Assembly (NCBI GenBank): GCA_964019655.1
Contig: CAXHTR010000008.1
Location: 744,001 to 808,000, forward strand
Source: Perkinsela sp. pyNocScin1
Taxonomy: Eukaryota > Euglenozoa > Kinetoplastea > Prokinetoplastida > Perkinselidae
DNA: 64,000 bases
Direction of reading: 5' to 3'
Shown here: piece by piece, positions 63,696 to 64,000 of the stretch
Layout: each line of letters opens with the position of its first letter
How positions within the stretch are numbered: the stretch's first letter is position 1
Position numbers and translations under genes: made by a program
The notes under the pieces: model-generated
What the model was told of the DNA's origin: nothing
Seen by the model: the letters and a program-made list of their open reading frames with translations, nothing else
Database searches by the model: none

Positions 63696-64000
63696 ATGCC
63701 CCGACCGATCGCCCCGCCACCGCCAGAGGACTTCCACATGAAGAAGAAGGGCTTCAAGTGCGACCGCGTGCAGCGCTACCGCGACAAGCAGACGGCCAAG
63801 CGCAACGGCAAGGTCAAGCAGCGGGTGCAGCCCGAGTGTGTGAAGGAGATCAAGTTCGACACGCGGGACCGCACGGCGTTCCTCGCGACGTTCCGCAACA
63901 GCAAGGAGAAGCGGCGGGCGAAGGCCACCGAGCAGAAGAAGAAGGCGCTGAAGCGCAAGAACAAGACGCAGCGGCAGGACCTCCGCGAGACGGCGCGGCA
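63696..64000 (+). CDS. Nol12/Rrp17-family nucleolar protein (partial, cut by window end)
   Basis: The gene starts at the ATG at 63696 and runs off the right edge after about 101 codons. It begins MPRPIAPPPPEDFHMKKKG, has a basic segment, then VKEIKFDTRDRTAFLATF followed by EKRRAKATEQKKKAL. This fits the Nol12/Rrp17 pattern of xEIVFDxxxRxxFLxGFxKRKxxRxK, a 25S/28S-linked nucleolar RNA-binding protein or 5'-3' exonuclease of pre-rRNA processing. The C-terminal part is missing from the window. It follows RPB11 with a 77-bp gap and is the third rRNA/RNA-processing gene in this short stretch. Confidence 0.75.
   Translation, partial: MPRPIAPPPPEDFHMKKKGFKCDRVQRYRDKQTAKRNGKVKQRVQPECVKEIKFDTRDRTAFLATFRNSKEKRRAKATEQKKKALKRKNKTQRQDLRETAR

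Noticed and set aside
1-64000. Window could be bacterial (compact, intron-free, bacterial-type Cls and KAS)
   Set aside because: The genes include condensin, V-ATPase a, eIF4G, SUMO, Rpn7, RPB11 and mitochondrial proteins, and there are no ribosome-binding sites or operon-type short spacers.
1-64000. tRNA genes, rRNA genes or CRISPR arrays
   Set aside because: I looked for T-loop-like GGTTCGAATCC patterns in the gaps and for regularly spaced repeats, and found none. A tRNA scan would be more sensitive.

Overview
The window looks like nuclear DNA of a compact-genome, probably unicellular eukaryote. It encodes eukaryote-only machinery: the V-ATPase a subunit, condensin, eIF4G, proteasome Rpn7, RPB11, SUMO, XPG/Rad2, Prp38, Fcf2 and Tsr3. 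It also encodes nuclear genes for mitochondrial proteins (bS6m, a type II 3-oxoacyl-ACP synthase, a bc1 hinge protein, a branched-chain aminotransferase). Every recognised gene reads as one open frame of normal family length, so I see no intron in about 43 genes. Intergenic gaps are mostly 75-170 bp and one gene pair overlaps. I cannot assign a taxon from the sequence alone.

The main large-scale feature is strand polarity. About 32 consecutive genes from 206 to 55463 lie on the minus strand. All 11 genes from 56006 to the right edge lie on the plus strand. The two arrays diverge from one gap, 55464-56005, which contains a cluster of GGGTGA/TCACCC inverted motifs. This layout recalls the directional gene clusters and divergent strand-switch regions known in kinetoplastids and their relatives, although the gene content does not identify the window as euglenozoan. 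Pyrimidine tracts ending in AG precede several, but not all, start codons.

Minus array, window left to right (transcription runs right to left). 0.2-4.0 kb: two unknown proteins and an LCAT/PDAT-like acyltransferase. 4.1-9.0 kb: a large ZNFX1-type SF1 RNA helicase overlapping a mitochondrial KAS gene. 10.5-15.8 kb: a degenerate DEAD-box-like protein, a large Ser/Thr kinase, a small mitochondrial HMG-like protein and a cyclophilin. 15.9-24.2 kb: a TMTC-type O-mannosyltransferase, a coiled-coil protein, bS6m, an ankyrin/alpha-beta-hydrolase fusion, a catalytically degenerate AlkB-like protein and a small membrane protein. 24.3-35.8 kb: a BRCT-FHA protein, a PLD-type cardiolipin synthase, an unknown, an HMG-box basic protein, XPG/Rad2, Tsr3 and a Pam16-like membrane protein. 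35.8-36.3 kb: an AT-rich, repeat-bearing gap. 36.3-55.5 kb: BCAT, eIF4G, V-ATPase a, Rpn7, a 1103-residue unknown, condensin Cnd1/NCAPD2, two small or unknown proteins and a MAP2K-like kinase.

Plus array: SUMO, Prp38 family, QCR6/hinge protein, an unknown basic mitochondrial-looking protein, two RING proteins, a 3-hydroxyisobutyrate-dehydrogenase-family enzyme, then Fcf2, Mpp6-like, RPB11 and Nol12/Rrp17 (cut by the window edge). Three of the last four are nuclear RNA-processing proteins. Genes on either side of the strand switch (about 53.2-57.5 kb) are visibly AT-richer in codon choice than the strongly G/C-ending genes elsewhere.
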